Below are positions 19,201 to 33,000 of a stretch of 64,000 bases of DNA, in pieces (positions within the stretch are counted from its first letter, which is position 1; every line of letters starts with the position of its first letter). The translations under genes were made by a program, and so were the position numbers. This DNA is from Eutreptiella sp. 'Long Island Sound 2002'. Taxonomy: Eukaryota > Euglenozoa > Euglenophyceae > Eutreptiales > Eutreptiaceae. The notes under the pieces were generated by a model, which did not search any database, was not told the origin of the DNA, and saw only the letters and a list, made by a program, of their open reading frames with translations. The stretch spans positions 70,695,137 through 70,759,136 of the forward strand of contig OZ038380.1 of the NCBI GenBank assembly GCA_964036045.1, in the 5' to 3' direction.

Positions 19201-22200
19201 ATATGGTGAAAAACACCCAAATGCGGCCTAAAACATGCTTTACATAGCATGGATGGTCATTTTAGGTGGTCGCAATATCAAAAAAACCAGTTTTGAAAAC
19301 TTCGATTTTTGAGCTATCCAGGGTGAAAAACTGCATAAGCAGGTTGTGTACCAATCCCTTGGGAGACCCCCCCCATCCCCACCCAACACCCCAATACAGT
19401 GAAAAACACCCAAATGCGGCCTAAAACATGCTTTACATAACATGGATGGGCACTTTAGGTGGTCACCTCATCAGAAAAACAGGTTTTGAAAACTTCGATT
19501 TTTGAGCTGTCCAGGGTGAAAAACTGCATAAGCAGGCTGTGTACCAATCCCTTGGGAGCCCCCCACCCCACCCCCACCCAACACCCCAATATGGTGAAAA
19601 ACACCCAAATATGGCCTGAAACATGCTTTACATAGCATGGATGGTCATTTTAGGTGGTCGCAATATCAAAAAAAAAAGTTTTGAAAACTTCGATTTTCGA
19701 GCTATCCAGGGTGAAAAACTGCATAAAGCAGGTTGTGTACCAATCCCTTGGGAGCCCCCCCACCCCACCCCCACCCACCCACCCCAATGGTGAAAAACAC
19801 CCAAATATGGCCTGAAACATGCTTTACATAGCATGGATGGTCATTTTAGGTGGTCGCAATATCAAAAAAAAAAGTTTTGAAAACTTCGATTTTTGAGCTA
19901 TCCAGGGTGAAAAACTGCATAAGCAGGTTGTGTACCAATCCCTTGGGAGACCCCCCCCCCCCCCCACCCAATACCCCAATATGGTGAAAAACACCCAAAT
20001 ACGGCCTAAAACATGGTTTAGATAGCATGGATGGTCATTTTAGGTGGTCACCATATCAAAAAAAACAAGTTTTGAAAAATTCGGGTTTTTGAGCTGCCTA
20101 GAGTGAAAAGCTGCATCAGCTGGTTGTGTACCAATCCCTTGGGAGCCCCCCCCCCACCCCACCCCCACCCAACACCCCGATGTGGTGAACAACACCAAAT
20201 ACGGCCCAAAAGCATGGATGGTCATATGGGGTGGTCAAAATAAAAAAAAAAAGAGTTTTGAAAACTTCCATTTTGGAGCTATCCAGAGTGAAAAGCTGCA
20301 TGAGCAGGCTGTTGACCTATCCCTTGGCAGCCCCCCCAACCCAACCCAATACCCAAATGGGGTGAAAAACATGTAAATACGGCCTAAAATATGCTTTAGA
20401 TAGCTGGGATGGTTACATTGGGTGGTCACCATATCAGAAAAACAGGTTTTGAAAACTTCGATTTTTGAGCTGTCCAGGGTGAAAATCTGCATAAGCAGGC
20501 TGTGTACCAATTCCTTGGCAACCCCCCCCCCCAACAAAATACCCCAATATGGTGAAAAACACCCAAATACGGCCTAAAACATGCTTTACATAGCATGGAT
20601 GGTCATTTTAGGCGGTCACCATATCAGAAAAACAGGTTTTGAAAACTTCGATTTTTGAGCTGTCCAGGGTGAAAAACTGCATAAGCAGGCTGTGTACCAA
20701 TCCCTTGGGAGCCCCCCACCCCACCCCCACCCAACACCCCAATATGGTGAAAAACACCCAAATACGGCCTAAAACATGCTTTACATAGCATGGATGGTCA
20801 TTTTAGGCGGTCACCATATCAGAAAAACAGGTTTTGAAAACTTCGATTTTTGAGCTGTCCAGGGTGAAAAACTGCATAAGCAGGTTGTGTACCAATCCCT
20901 TGGGAGACCCCCACCCCACCCCCACCCAACACCCCAATATGGTGAAAAACACCCAAATATGGCCTGAAACATGCTTTACATAGCATGGATGGTCATTTTA
21001 GGTGGTCGCAATATCAAAAAAAAAGTTTTGAAAACTTCGATTTTTGAGCTATCCAGGGTGAAAAACTGCATAAGCAGGTTGTGTACCAATCCCTTGGGAG
21101 ACCCCCCCCCCATCCCCACCCAACACCCCAATATGGTGAAAAACACCCAAATGCGGCCTAAAACATGCTTTACATAGCATGGATGGTCATTTTAGGTGGT
21201 CGCAATATCAAAAAAAAAGTTTTGAAAACTTCGATTTTTGAGCTATCCAGGGTGAAAAACTGCATAAGCAGGTTGTGTACCAATCCCTTGGGAGACCCCC
21301 CCCCCATCCCCACCCAACACCCCAATATGGTGAAAAACACCCAAATGCGGCCTAAAACATGCTTTACATAGCATGGATGGTCATTTTAGGTGGTCGCAAT
21401 ATCAAAAAAACCAGTTTTGAAAACTTCGATTTTTGAGCTATCCAGGGTGAAAAACTGCATAAGCAGGTTGTGTACCAATCCCTTGGGAGACCCCCCCCCA
21501 TCCCCACCCAACACCCCAATACAGTGAAAAACACCCAAATGCGGCCTAAAACATGCTTTACATAACATGGATGGGCACTTTAGGTGGTCACCTCATCAGA
21601 AAAACAGGTTTTGAAAACTTCGATTTTTGAGCTGTCCAGGGTGAAAAACTGCATAAGCAGGCTGTGTACCAATCCCTTGGGAGCCCCCCACCCCACCCCC
21701 ACCCAACACCCCAATATGGTGAAAAACACCCAAATATGGCCTGAAACATGCTTTACATAGCATGGATGGTCATTTTAGGTGGTCGCAATATCAAAAAAAA
21801 AAGTTTTGAAAACTTCGATTTTCGAGCTATCCAGGGTGAAAAACTGCATAAGCAGGTTGTGTACCAATCCCTTGGGAGCCCCCCACCCCACCCCCACCCA
21901 ACACCCCAATATGGTGAAAAACACCCAAATATGGCCTGAAACATGCTTTACATAGCATGGATGGTCATTTTAGGTGGTCGCAATATCAAAAAAAAAGTTT
22001 TGAAAACTTCGATTTTTGAGCTATCCAGGGTGAAAAACTGCATAAGCAGGTTGTGTACCAATCCCTTGGGAGACCCCCCCCCCCCCCCACCCAATACCCC
22101 AATATGGTGAAAAACACCCAAATACGGCCTAAAACATGGTTTAGATAGCATGGATGGTCATTTTAGGTGGTCACCATATCAAAAAAAACAAGTTTTGAAA

Positions 22201-23009
22201 AATTCGGGTTTTTGAGCTGCCTAGAGTGAAAAGCTGCATCAGCTGGTTGTGTACCAATCCCTTGGGAGCCCCCCCCCCCACCCCACCCCCACCCAACACC
22301 CCGATGTGGTGAACAACACCAAATACGGCCCAAAAGCATGGATGGTCATATGGGGTGGTCAAAATAAAAAAAAAAGAGTTTTGAAAACTTCCATTTTGGA
22401 GCTATCCAGAGTGAAAAGCTGCATGAGCAGGCTGTTGACCTATCCCTTGGCAGCCCCCCCAACCCAACCCAATACCCAAATGGGGTGAAAAACATGTAAA
22501 TACGGCCTAAAATATGCTTTAGATAGCTGGGATGGTTACATTGGGTGGTCACCATATCAGAAAAACAGGTTTTGAAAACTTCGATTTTTGAGCTGTCCAG
22601 GGTGAAAATCTGCATAAGCAGGCTGTGTACCAATTCCTTGGCAACCCCCCCCCCCCAACAAAATACCCCAATATGGTGAAAAACACCCAAATACGGCCTA
22701 AAACATGCTTTACATAGCATGGATGGTCATTTTAGGCGGTCACCATATCAGAAAAACAGGTTTTGAAAACTTCGATTTTTGAGCTGTCCAGGGTGAAAAA
22801 CTGCATAAGCAGGCTGTGTACCAATCCCTTGGGAGCCCCCCACCCCACCCCCACCCAACACCCCAATATGGTGAAAAACACCCAAATACGGCCTAAAACA
22901 TGCTTTACATAGCATGGATGGTCATTTTAGGCGGTCACCATATCAGAAAAACAGGTTTTGAAAACTTCGATTTTTGAGCTGTCCAGGGTGAAAAACTGCA
23001 TAAGCAGGC

Positions 23010-25750
23010 TGTGTACCAATCCCTTGGGAGCCCCCCACCCCACCCCCACCCAACACCCCAATATGGTGAAAAACACCCAAATATGGCCTAAAACATGCTT
23101 TACATAGCATGGATGGTCATTTTAGGTGATCACCATATCAGAAAAACAGGTTTTGAAAACTTCGATTTTTGAGCTATCCAGGGTGAAAAACTGCATAAGC
23201 AGGTTGTGTACCAATCCCTTGGGAGACCCCCCCCCCATCCCCACCCAACACCCCAATATGGTGAAAAACACCCAAATGCGGCCTAAAACATGCTTTACAT
23301 AGCATGGATGGTCATTTTAGGTGGTCACCATATCAGAAAAACAGGTTTTGAAAACTTCGATTTTTGAGCTGTCCAGGGTGAAAAACTGCATAAGCAGGTT
23401 GTGTACCAATCCCTTGGGACCCCCCCCCCCCCCCCCACCGACCCAATACCCCAATATGGTGAAAAACACCCAAGTACGGCCTAAAGCATGCTTTACATAG
23501 CACCGATGGTCATTTTAGGCGGTCACCATATCAGAAAAACAGGTTTTGAAAACTTCGATTTTTGAGCTGTCCAGGGTGAAAAACTGCATAAGCAGGTTGT
23601 GTACCAATCCCTTGGGAGACCCCCACCCCACCCCCACCCAACACCCCAATATGGTGAAAAACACCCAAATATGGCCTGAAACATGCTTTACATAGCATGG
23701 ATGGTCATTTTAGGTGGTCGCAATATCAAAAAAAAAAGTTTTGAAAACTTCGATTTTTGAGCTATCCAGGGTGAAAAACTGCATAAGCAGGTTGTGTACC
23801 AATCCCTTGGGAGACCCCCCCCCATCCCCACCCAACACCCCAATACAGTGAAAAACACCCAAATGCGGCCTAAAACATGCTTTACATAACATGGATGGGC
23901 ACTTTAGGTGGTCACCTCATCAGAAAAACAGGTTTTGAAAACTTCGATTTTTGAGCTGTCCAGGGTGAAAAACTGCATAAGCAGGCTGTGTACCAATCCC
24001 TTGGGAGCCCCCCACCCCACCCCCACCCAACACCCCAATATGGTGAAAAACACCCAAATATGGCCTGAAACATGCTTTACATAGCATGGATGGTCATTTT
24101 AGGTGGTCGCAATATCAAAAAAAAAAGTTTTGAAAACTTCGATTTTTGAGCTATCCAGGGTGAAAAACTGCATAAGCAGGTTGTGTACCAATCCCTTGGG
24201 AGACCCCCCCCCCATCCCCACCCAACAGCCCAATATGGTGAAAAACACCCAAATGCGGCCTAAAACATGCTTTACATAACATGGATGGGCACTTTAGGTG
24301 GTCACCTCATCAGAAAAACGGGTTTTGAAAACTTCGATTTTTGAGCTGTCCAGGGTGAAAAACTGCATAAGCAGGTTGTGTACCAATCCCTTGGGAGCCC
24401 CCCACCCCACCCCCACCCAACACCCCAATATGGTGAAAAACACCCAAATATGGCCTAAAACATGCTTTACATAGCATGGATGGTCATTTTAGGTGATCAC
24501 CATATCAGAAAAACAGGTTTTGAAAACTTCGATTTTTGAGCTATCCAGGGTGAAAAACTGCATAAGCAGGTTGTGTACCAATCCCTTGGGAGACCCCCCC
24601 CCCATCCCCACCCAACACCCCAATATGGTGAAAAACACCCAAATGCGGCCTAAAACATGCTTTACATAGCATGGATGGTCATTTTAGGTGGTCACCATAT
24701 CAGAAAAACAGGTTTTGAAAACTTCGATTTTTGAGCTGTCCAGGGTGAAAAACTGCATAAGCAGGTTGTGTACCAATCCCTTGGGAGCCCCCCCCCCCCC
24801 CCCCACCGACCCAATACCCCAATATGGCGAAAAACACCCAAGTACGGCCTAAAGCATGCTTTACATAGCACCGATGGTCATTTTAGGCGGTCACCATATC
24901 AGAAAAACAGGTTTTGAAAACTTCGATTTTTGAGCTGTCCAGGGTGAAAAACTGCATAAGCAGGTTGTGTACCAATCCCTTGGGAGACCCCCACCCCACC
25001 CCCACCCAACACCCCAATATGGTGAAAAACACCCAAATATGGCCTGAAACATGCTTTACATAGCATGGATGGTCATTTTAGGTGGTCGCAATATCAAAAA
25101 AAAAAGTTTTGAAAACTTCGATTTTTGAGCTATCCAGGGTGAAAAACTGCATAAGCAGGTTGTGTACCAATCCCTTGGGAGACCCCCCCCCATCCCCACC
25201 CAACACCCCAATACAGTGAAAAACACCCAAATGCGGCCTAAAACATGCTTTACATAACATGGATGGGCACTTTAGGTGGTCACCTCATCAGAAAAACAGG
25301 TTTTGAAAACTTCGATTTTTGAGCTGTCCAGGGTGAAAAACTGCATAAGCAGGCTGTGTACCAATCCCTTGGGAGCCCCCCACCCCACCCCCACCCAACA
25401 CCCCAATATGGTGAAAAACACCCAAATATGGCCTGAAACATGCTTTACATAGCATGGATGGTCATTTTAGGTGGTCGCAATATCAAAAAAAAAAGTTTTG
25501 AAAACTTCGATTTTTGAGCTATCCAGGGTGAAAAACTGCATAAGCAGGTTGTGTACCAATCCCTTGGGAGACCCCCCCCCCATCCCCACCCAACAGCCCA
25601 ATATGGTGAAAAACACCCAAATGCGGCCTAAAACATGCTTTACATAACATGGATGGGCACTTTAGGTGGTCACCTCATCAGAAAAACGGGTTTTGAAAAC
25701 TTCGATTTTTGAGCTGTCCAGGGTGAAAAACTGCATAAGCAGGTTGTGTA
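23010..25750. repeat. Seven-monomer block duplicated in tandem (first case)
   Basis: Landmark monomers with CCACCGACCCAATACC and CACCGATGGTCATTTTAGGC lie at about 23436 and 24805, and matching monomers on both sides keep an offset of 1368-1369 bp. Seven monomers were duplicated with almost no later change. Edges are approximate. Confidence 0.75.
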
Positions 25751-27299
25751 CCAATCCCTTGGGAGCCCCCCACCCCACCCCCACCCAACACCCCAATATG
25801 GTGAAAAACACCCAAATATGGCCTGAAACATGCTTTACATAGCATGGATGGTCATTTTAGGTGGTCGCAATATCAAAAAAAAAAGTTTTGAAAACTTCGA
25901 TTTTTGAGCTGTCCAGGGTGAAAAACCGCATAAGCAGGCTGTGTACCAATCCCTTGGGAGCCCCCCACCCCACCCCCACCCAACACCCCAATATGGTGAA
26001 AAACACCCAAATGCGGCCTAAAACATGCTTTACATAACATGGATGGGCACTTTAGGTGGTCACCTCAACAGAAAAACAGGTTTTGAAAACTTCGATTTTT
26101 GAGCTGTCCAGGGTGAAAAACTGCATAAGCAGGCTGTGTACCAATCCCTTGGGAGCCCCCCACCCCACCCCCACCCAACACCCCAATATGGTGAAAAACA
26201 CCCAAATATGGCCTGAAACATGCTTTACATAGCATGGATGGTCATTTTAGGTGGTCGCAATATCAAAAAAAAAAAGTTTTGAAAACTTCGATTTTTGAGC
26301 TATCCAGGGTGAAAAACTGCATAAGCAGGTTGTGTACCAATCCCTTGGGAGACCCCCCCCCCCCCCACCCAATACCCCAATATGGTGAAAAACACCCAAA
26401 TACGGCCTAACACATGGTTTAGATAGCATGGATGGTCATTTTAGGTGGTCACCATATCAAAAAAAACAAGTTTTGAAAAATTCGGGTTTTTGAGCTGCCT
26501 AGAGTGAAAAGCTGCATCAGCTGGTTGTGTACCAATCCCTTGGGAGCCCCCCCCCCCCCACCCCACCCCCACCCAACACCCCGATGTGGTGAACAACACC
26601 CAAATACGGCCCAAAAGCATGGATGGTCATATGGGGTGGTCAAAATAAAAAAAAAAGAGTTTTGAAAACTTCCATTTTGGAGCTATCCAGAGTGAAAAGC
26701 TGCATGAGCAGGCTGTGTACCTATCCCTTGGCAGCCCCCCCAACCCAACCCAATACCCAAATGGGGTGAAAAACATGTAAATACGGCCTAAAATATGCTT
26801 TAGATAGCTGGGATGGTCACATTGGGTGGTCACCATATCAGAAAAACAGGTTTTGAAAACTTCGATTTTTGAGCTGTCCAGGGTGAAAATCTGCATAAGC
26901 AGGCTGTGTACCAATTCCTTGGCAACCCCCCCCCCCCAACAAAATACCCCAATATGGTGAAAAACACCCAAATACGTCCTAAAACATGCTTTACATAGCA
27001 TGGATGGTCATTTTAGGCGGTCACCATATCAGAAAAACAGGTTTTGAAAACTTCGATTTTTGAGTTGTCCAGGGTGAAAAACTGCATAAGCAGGCTGTGT
27101 ACCAATCCCTTGGGAGCCCCCCACCCCACCCCCAGCAAACACCCCAATATGGTGAAAAACACCCAAATACGGCCTAAAACATGCTTTACATAGCATGGAT
27201 GGTCATTTTAGGCGGTCACCATATCAGAAAAACAGGTTTTGAAAACTTCGATTTTTGAGCTGTCCAGGGTGAAAAACTGCATAAGCAGGCTGTGTACCA

Positions 27300-30040
27300 A
27301 TCCCTTGGGAGCCCCCCACCCCACCCCCACCCAACACCCCAATATGGTGAAAAACACCCAAATATGGCCTAAAACATGCTTTACATAGCATGGATGGTCA
27401 TTTTAGGTGATCACCATATCAGAAAAACAGGTTTTGAAAACTTCGATTTTTGAGCTATCCAGGGTGAAAAACTGCATAAGCAGGTTGTGTACCAATCCCT
27501 TGGGAGCCCCCCACCCCACCCCCACCCAACACCCCAATATGGTGAAAAACACCCAAATATGGCCTAAAACATGCTTTACATAGCATGGATGGTCATTTTA
27601 GGTGATCACCATATCAGAAAAACAGGTTTTGAAAACTTCGATTTTTGAGCTATCCAGGGTGAAAAACTGCATAAGCAGGTTGTGTACCAATCCCTTGGGA
27701 GCCCCCCACCCCACCCCCACCCAACACCCCAATATGGTGAAAAACACCCAAATATGGCCTAAAACATGCTTTACATAGCATGGATGGTCATTTTAGGTGA
27801 TCACCATATCAGAAAAACAGGTTTTGAAAACTTCGATTTTTGAGCTATCCAGGGTGAAAAACTGCATAAGCAGGTTGTGTACCAATCCCTTGGGAGACCC
27901 CCCCCCCATCCCCACCCAACACCCCAATATGGTGAAAAACACCCAAATGCGGCCTAAAACATGCTTTACATAGCATGGATGGTCATTTTAGGTGGTCACC
28001 ATATCAGAAAAACAGGTTTTGAAAACTTCGATTTTTGAGTTGTCCAGGGTGAAAAACTGCACAAGCAGGCTGTGTACCAATCCCTTGGGAGCCCCCCACC
28101 CCACCCCCAGCAAACACCCCAATATGGTGAAAAACACCCAAATACGGCCTAAAACATGCTTTACATAGCATGGATGGTCATTTTAGGCGGTCACCATATC
28201 AGAAAAACAGGTTTTGAAAACTTCGATTTTTGAGCTGTCCAGGGTGAAAAACTGCATAAGCAGGCTGTGTACCAATCCCTTGGGAGCCCCCCACCCCACC
28301 CCCACCCAACACCCCAATATGGTGAAAAACACCCAAATATGGCCTAAAACATGCTTTACATAGCATGGATGGTCATTTTAGGTGGTCACCATATCAGAAA
28401 AACAGGTTTTGAAAACTTCGATTTTTGAGCTGTCCAGGGTGAAAAACTGCATAAGCAGGTTGTGTACCAATCCCTTGGGAGCCCCCCCCCCCCCCCCCCA
28501 CCGACCCAATACCCCAATATGGTGAAAAACACCCAAGTACGGCCTAAAGCATGCTTTACATAGCACCGATGGCCATTCTAGGCGGTCACCATATCAGAAA
28601 AACAGGTTTTGAAAACTTCGATTTTGGAGCTGTCCAGGGTGAAAAACTGCATAAGCAGGCTGTGACCAATCCCTTGGGAGCCCCCCACCCCACCCCCACC
28701 CAACACCCCAATATGGTGAAAAACACCCAAATATGGCCTAAAACATGCTTTACATAGCATGGATGGTCATTTTAGGTGATCACCATATCAGAAAAACAGG
28801 TTTTGAAAACTTCGATTTTTGAGCTATCCAGGGTGAAAAACTGCATAAGCAGGTTGTGTACCAATCCCTTGGGAGCCCCCACCCCACCCCCACCCAACAC
28901 CCCAATATGGTGAAAAACACCCAAATATGGCCTAAAACATGCTTTACATAGCATGGATGGTCATTTTAGGTGATCACCATATCAGAAAAAACAGGTTTTG
29001 AAAACTTCGATTTTGAGCTATCCAGGGTGAAAAACTGCATAAGCAGGTTGTGTACCAATCCCTTGGGAGCCCCCCACCCCACCCCCACCCAACACCCCAA
29101 TATGGTGAAAAACACCCAAATATGGCCTAAAACATGCTTTACATAGCATGGATGGTCATTTTAGGTGATCACCATATCAGAAAAACAGGTTTTGAAAACT
29201 TCGATTTTTGAGCTATCCAGGGTGAAAAACTGCATAAGCAGGTTGTGTACCAATCCCTTGGGAGACCCCCCCCCCATCCCCACCCAACAGCCCAATATGG
29301 TGAAAAACACCCAAATGCGGCCTAAAACATGCTTTACATAGCATGGATGGTCATTTTAGGTGGTCACCATATCAGAAAAACAGGTTTTGAAAACTTCGAT
29401 TTTTGAGTTGTCCAGGGTGAAAAACTGCACAAGCAGGCTGTGTACCAATCCCTTGGGAGCCCCCCACCCCACCCCCAGCAAACACCCCAATATGGTGAAA
29501 AACACCCAAATACGGCCTAAAACATGCTTTACATAGCATGGATGGTCATTTTAGGCGGTCACCATATCAGAAAAACAGGTTTTGAAAACTTCGATTTTTG
29601 AGCTGTCCAGGGTGAAAAACTGCATAAGCAGGCTGTGTACCAATCCCTTGGGAGCCCCCCACCCCACCCCCACCCAACACCCCAATATGGTGAAAAACAC
29701 CCAAATATGGCCTAAAACATGCTTTACATAGCATGGATGGTCATTTTAGGTGGTCACCATATCAGAAAAACAGGTTTTGAAAACTTCGATTTTTGAGCTG
29801 TCCAGGGTGAAAAACTGCATAAGCAGGTTGTGTACCAATCCCTTGGGAGCCCCCCCCCCCCCCCCCCACCGACCCAATACCCCAATATGGTGAAAAACAC
29901 CCAAGTACGGCCTAAAGCATGCTTTACATAGCACCGATGGCCATTCTAGGCGGTCACCATATCAGAAAAACAGGTTTTGAAAACTTCGATTTTGGAGCTG
30001 TCCAGGGTGAAAAACTGCATAAGCAGGTTGTGTACCAATC
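27300..30040. repeat. Seven-monomer block duplicated in tandem (second case)
   Basis: The CACCGATGG landmark at about 28500 and 29868 and the CCCCCAGCAAACACC monomer at about 28091 and 29460 again differ by 1368 bp. The two copies are nearly identical, so the event is recent. The shared size with the block at 23-25.7 kb suggests seven monomers is a favoured unit. Confidence 0.75.
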
Positions 30041-33000
30041 CCTTGGGAGACCCCCACCCCACCCCCACCCAACACCCCAATATGGTGAAAAACACCCAAA
30101 TATGGCCTGAAACATGCTTTACATAGCATGGATGGTCATTTTAGGTGGTCGCAATATCAAAAAAAAAAGTTTTGAAAACTTCGATTTTTGAGCTATCCAG
30201 GGTGAAAAACTGCATAAGCAGGTTGTGTACCAATCCCTTGGGAGACCCCCCCCCATCCCCACCCAACACCCCAATACAGTGAAAAACACCCAAATGCGGC
30301 CTAAAACATGCTTTACATAACATGGATGGGCACTTTAGGTGGTCACCTCATCAGAAAAACAGGTTTTGAAAACTTCGATTTTTGAGCTGTCCAGGGTGAA
30401 AAACTGCATAAGCAGGCTGTGTACCAATCCCTTGGGAGCCCCCCACCCCACCCCCACCCAACACCCCAATATGGTGAAAAACACCCAAATATGGCCTGAA
30501 ACATGCTTTACATAGCATGGATGGTCATTTTAGGTGGTCGCAATATCAAAAAAAAAGTTTTGAAAACTTCGATTTTTGAGCTATCCAGGGTGAAAAACTG
30601 CATAAGCAGGTTGTGTACCAATCCCTTGGGAGTCCCCCCCCCATCCCCACCCAACACCCCAATATGGTGAAAAACACCCAAATGCGGCCTAAAACATGCT
30701 TTACATAACATGGATGGGCACTTTAGGTGGTCACCTCATCAGAAAAACGGGTTTTGAAAACTTCGATTTTTGAGCTGTCCAGGGTGAAAAACTGCATAGG
30801 CAGGTTGTGTACCAATCCCTTGGGAGCCCCCCACCCCACCCCCACCCAACACCCCAATATGGTGAAAAACACCCAAATATGGCCTGAAACATGCTTTACA
30901 TAGCATGGATGGTCATTTTAGGTGGTCGCAATATCAAAAAAAAGTGTTTTGAAAACTTCGGTTTTGAGCTGTCCAGGGTGAAAAACTGCATAAGCAGGCT
31001 GTGTACCAATCCCTTGGGAGCCCCCCACCCCACCCCCACCCAACACCCCAATATGGTGAAAAACACCCAAATGCGGCCTAAAACATGCTTTACATAACAT
31101 GGATGGGCACTTTAGGTGGTCACCTCATCAGAAAAACAGGTTTTGAAAACTTCGATTTTTGAGCTGTCCAGGGTGAAAAACTGCATAAGCAGGTTGTGTA
31201 CCAATCCCTTGGGAGCCCCCCCCCCCCCCCAGCAAACACCCCAATATGGTGAAAAACACCCAAATACGGCCTGAAACATGCTTTACATAGCATGGATGGT
31301 CATTTTAGGTGGTCACCATATCAAAAAAACAGGTTTTGAAAACTTCGATTTTTGAGCTGTCCAGGGTGAAAAACTGCATAAGCAGGTTGTGTACCAATCC
31401 CTTGGGAGCCCCCCCCCCCCCCCCCACCCAATACCCCAATATGGTGAAAAACACCCAAATCCGGCCCAAAAAATGCTTTACATAGCATGGATGGTCATTT
31501 TCGGTGGTCACAAAATAAAAAAACCAGTTTTGAAAACTTCAAGTTTTTGAGCTGTCCAGGGTGAAAAGCTGCATAGGCAGGCTGTGTACCAATCCCTTGG
31601 GAGCCCCCCCCCCAACCCAACCCAACACCCCAATATGGTGAAAAACACCCAAATATGGCCTAAAACATGCTTTACTTAGCATGGATGGTCATTTTAGGTG
31701 GTCACAATATCAAAAAATCAAGTTTTGGAAACTTCGATTTTTGAGCTATCCAGGGTGAAAAACTGCATAAGCAGGTTGTGTACCAATCCCTTGGGAGACC
31801 CCCCCCCCCATCCCCACCCAACACCCCAATATGGTGAAAAACACCCAAATGCGGCCTAAAACATGCTTTACATAGCATGGATGGTCATTTTAGGTGGTCG
31901 CAATATCAAAAAAACCAGTTTTGAAAACTTCGATTTTTGAGCTATCCAGGGTGAAAAACTGCATAAGCAGGTGTACCAATCCCTTGGGAGACCCCCCCCC
32001 CATCCCCACCCAACACCCCAATATGGTGAAAAACACCCAAATGTGGCCTAAAACATGCTTTACTTAGCATGGATGGTCATTTTAGGTGGCCACAATATCA
32101 AACAATCAAGTTTTGGAAAATTCGATTTTTGAGCTATCCAGGGTGAAAAACTGCATAAGCAGGTTGTGTACCAATCCCTTGGGAGACCCCCCCCCCATCC
32201 CCACCCAACACCCCAATATGGTGAAAAACACCCAAATATGGCCTGAAACATGCTTTACATAGCATGGATGGTCATTTTAGGTGGTCGCAATATCAAAAAA
32301 AAAAGTTTTGAAAACTTCGATTTTTGAGCTATCCAGGGTGAAAAACTGCATAAGCAGGTTGTGTACCAATCCCTTGGGAGCCCCCCCCCCCCCCCCTACC
32401 CAGCAAACACCCCAATATGGTGAAAAACACCCAAATACGGCCTAAAACATGGTTTAGATAGCATGGATGGTCATTTTAGGTGGTCACCATATCAAAAAAA
32501 AACAAGTTTTGAAAAATTCGGGTTTTTGAGCTCCCTAGAGTGTAAAAGCTGCATCAGCTGGTTGTGTACCAATCCCTTGGGAGCCCCCCCCCCCCCCCCC
32601 CACCCCACCCCCACCCAACACCCCGATGTGGTGAACAACACCCAAATACGGCCCAAAAGCATGGATGGTCATATGGGGTGGTCAAAATAAAAAAAAAGAG
32701 TTTTGAAAACTTCCATTTTGGAGCTATCCAGAGTGAAAAGCTGCATGAGCACGCTGTGTACCTATCCCTTGGCAGCCCCCCAAACCCAACCCAATACCCA
32801 AATGGGGTGAAAAACACCCAAATGCGGCCTAAAATATGCTTTAGATAGCTGGGATGGTCACATTGGGTGGTCACCATATCAGAAAAACAGGTTTTGAAAA
32901 CTTCGATTTTGAGCTGTCCAGGGTGAAAATCTACATAAGCAGGCTGTGTACCAATTCCTTGGCAACCCCCCCCCCCCCACAAAATACCCCAATATGGTGA

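Larger units (their letters stand above)
17461..33000. repeat. Four-monomer marker cassette present five times in the satellite
   Basis: A run of four divergent monomers recurs. Marks are GAAAAATTCGGGTTTTTGAG with GCATCAGCTGG, then CGATGTGGTGAACAACACC with GGTCATATGGGGTGG, then AAATGGGGTGAAAAACATGT with GATAGCTGGGATGGT, then CCAATTCCTTGGCAACC. The second monomer's mark lies at 17657, 20179, 22303, 26583 and 32625, with steps of 2522, 2124, 4280 and 6042 bp, close to 13, 11, 22 and 31 monomers. The first marker monomer also appears alone near 16704-16815, so one cassette was cut by unequal exchange. This is higher-order repeat structure. Confidence 0.85.
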
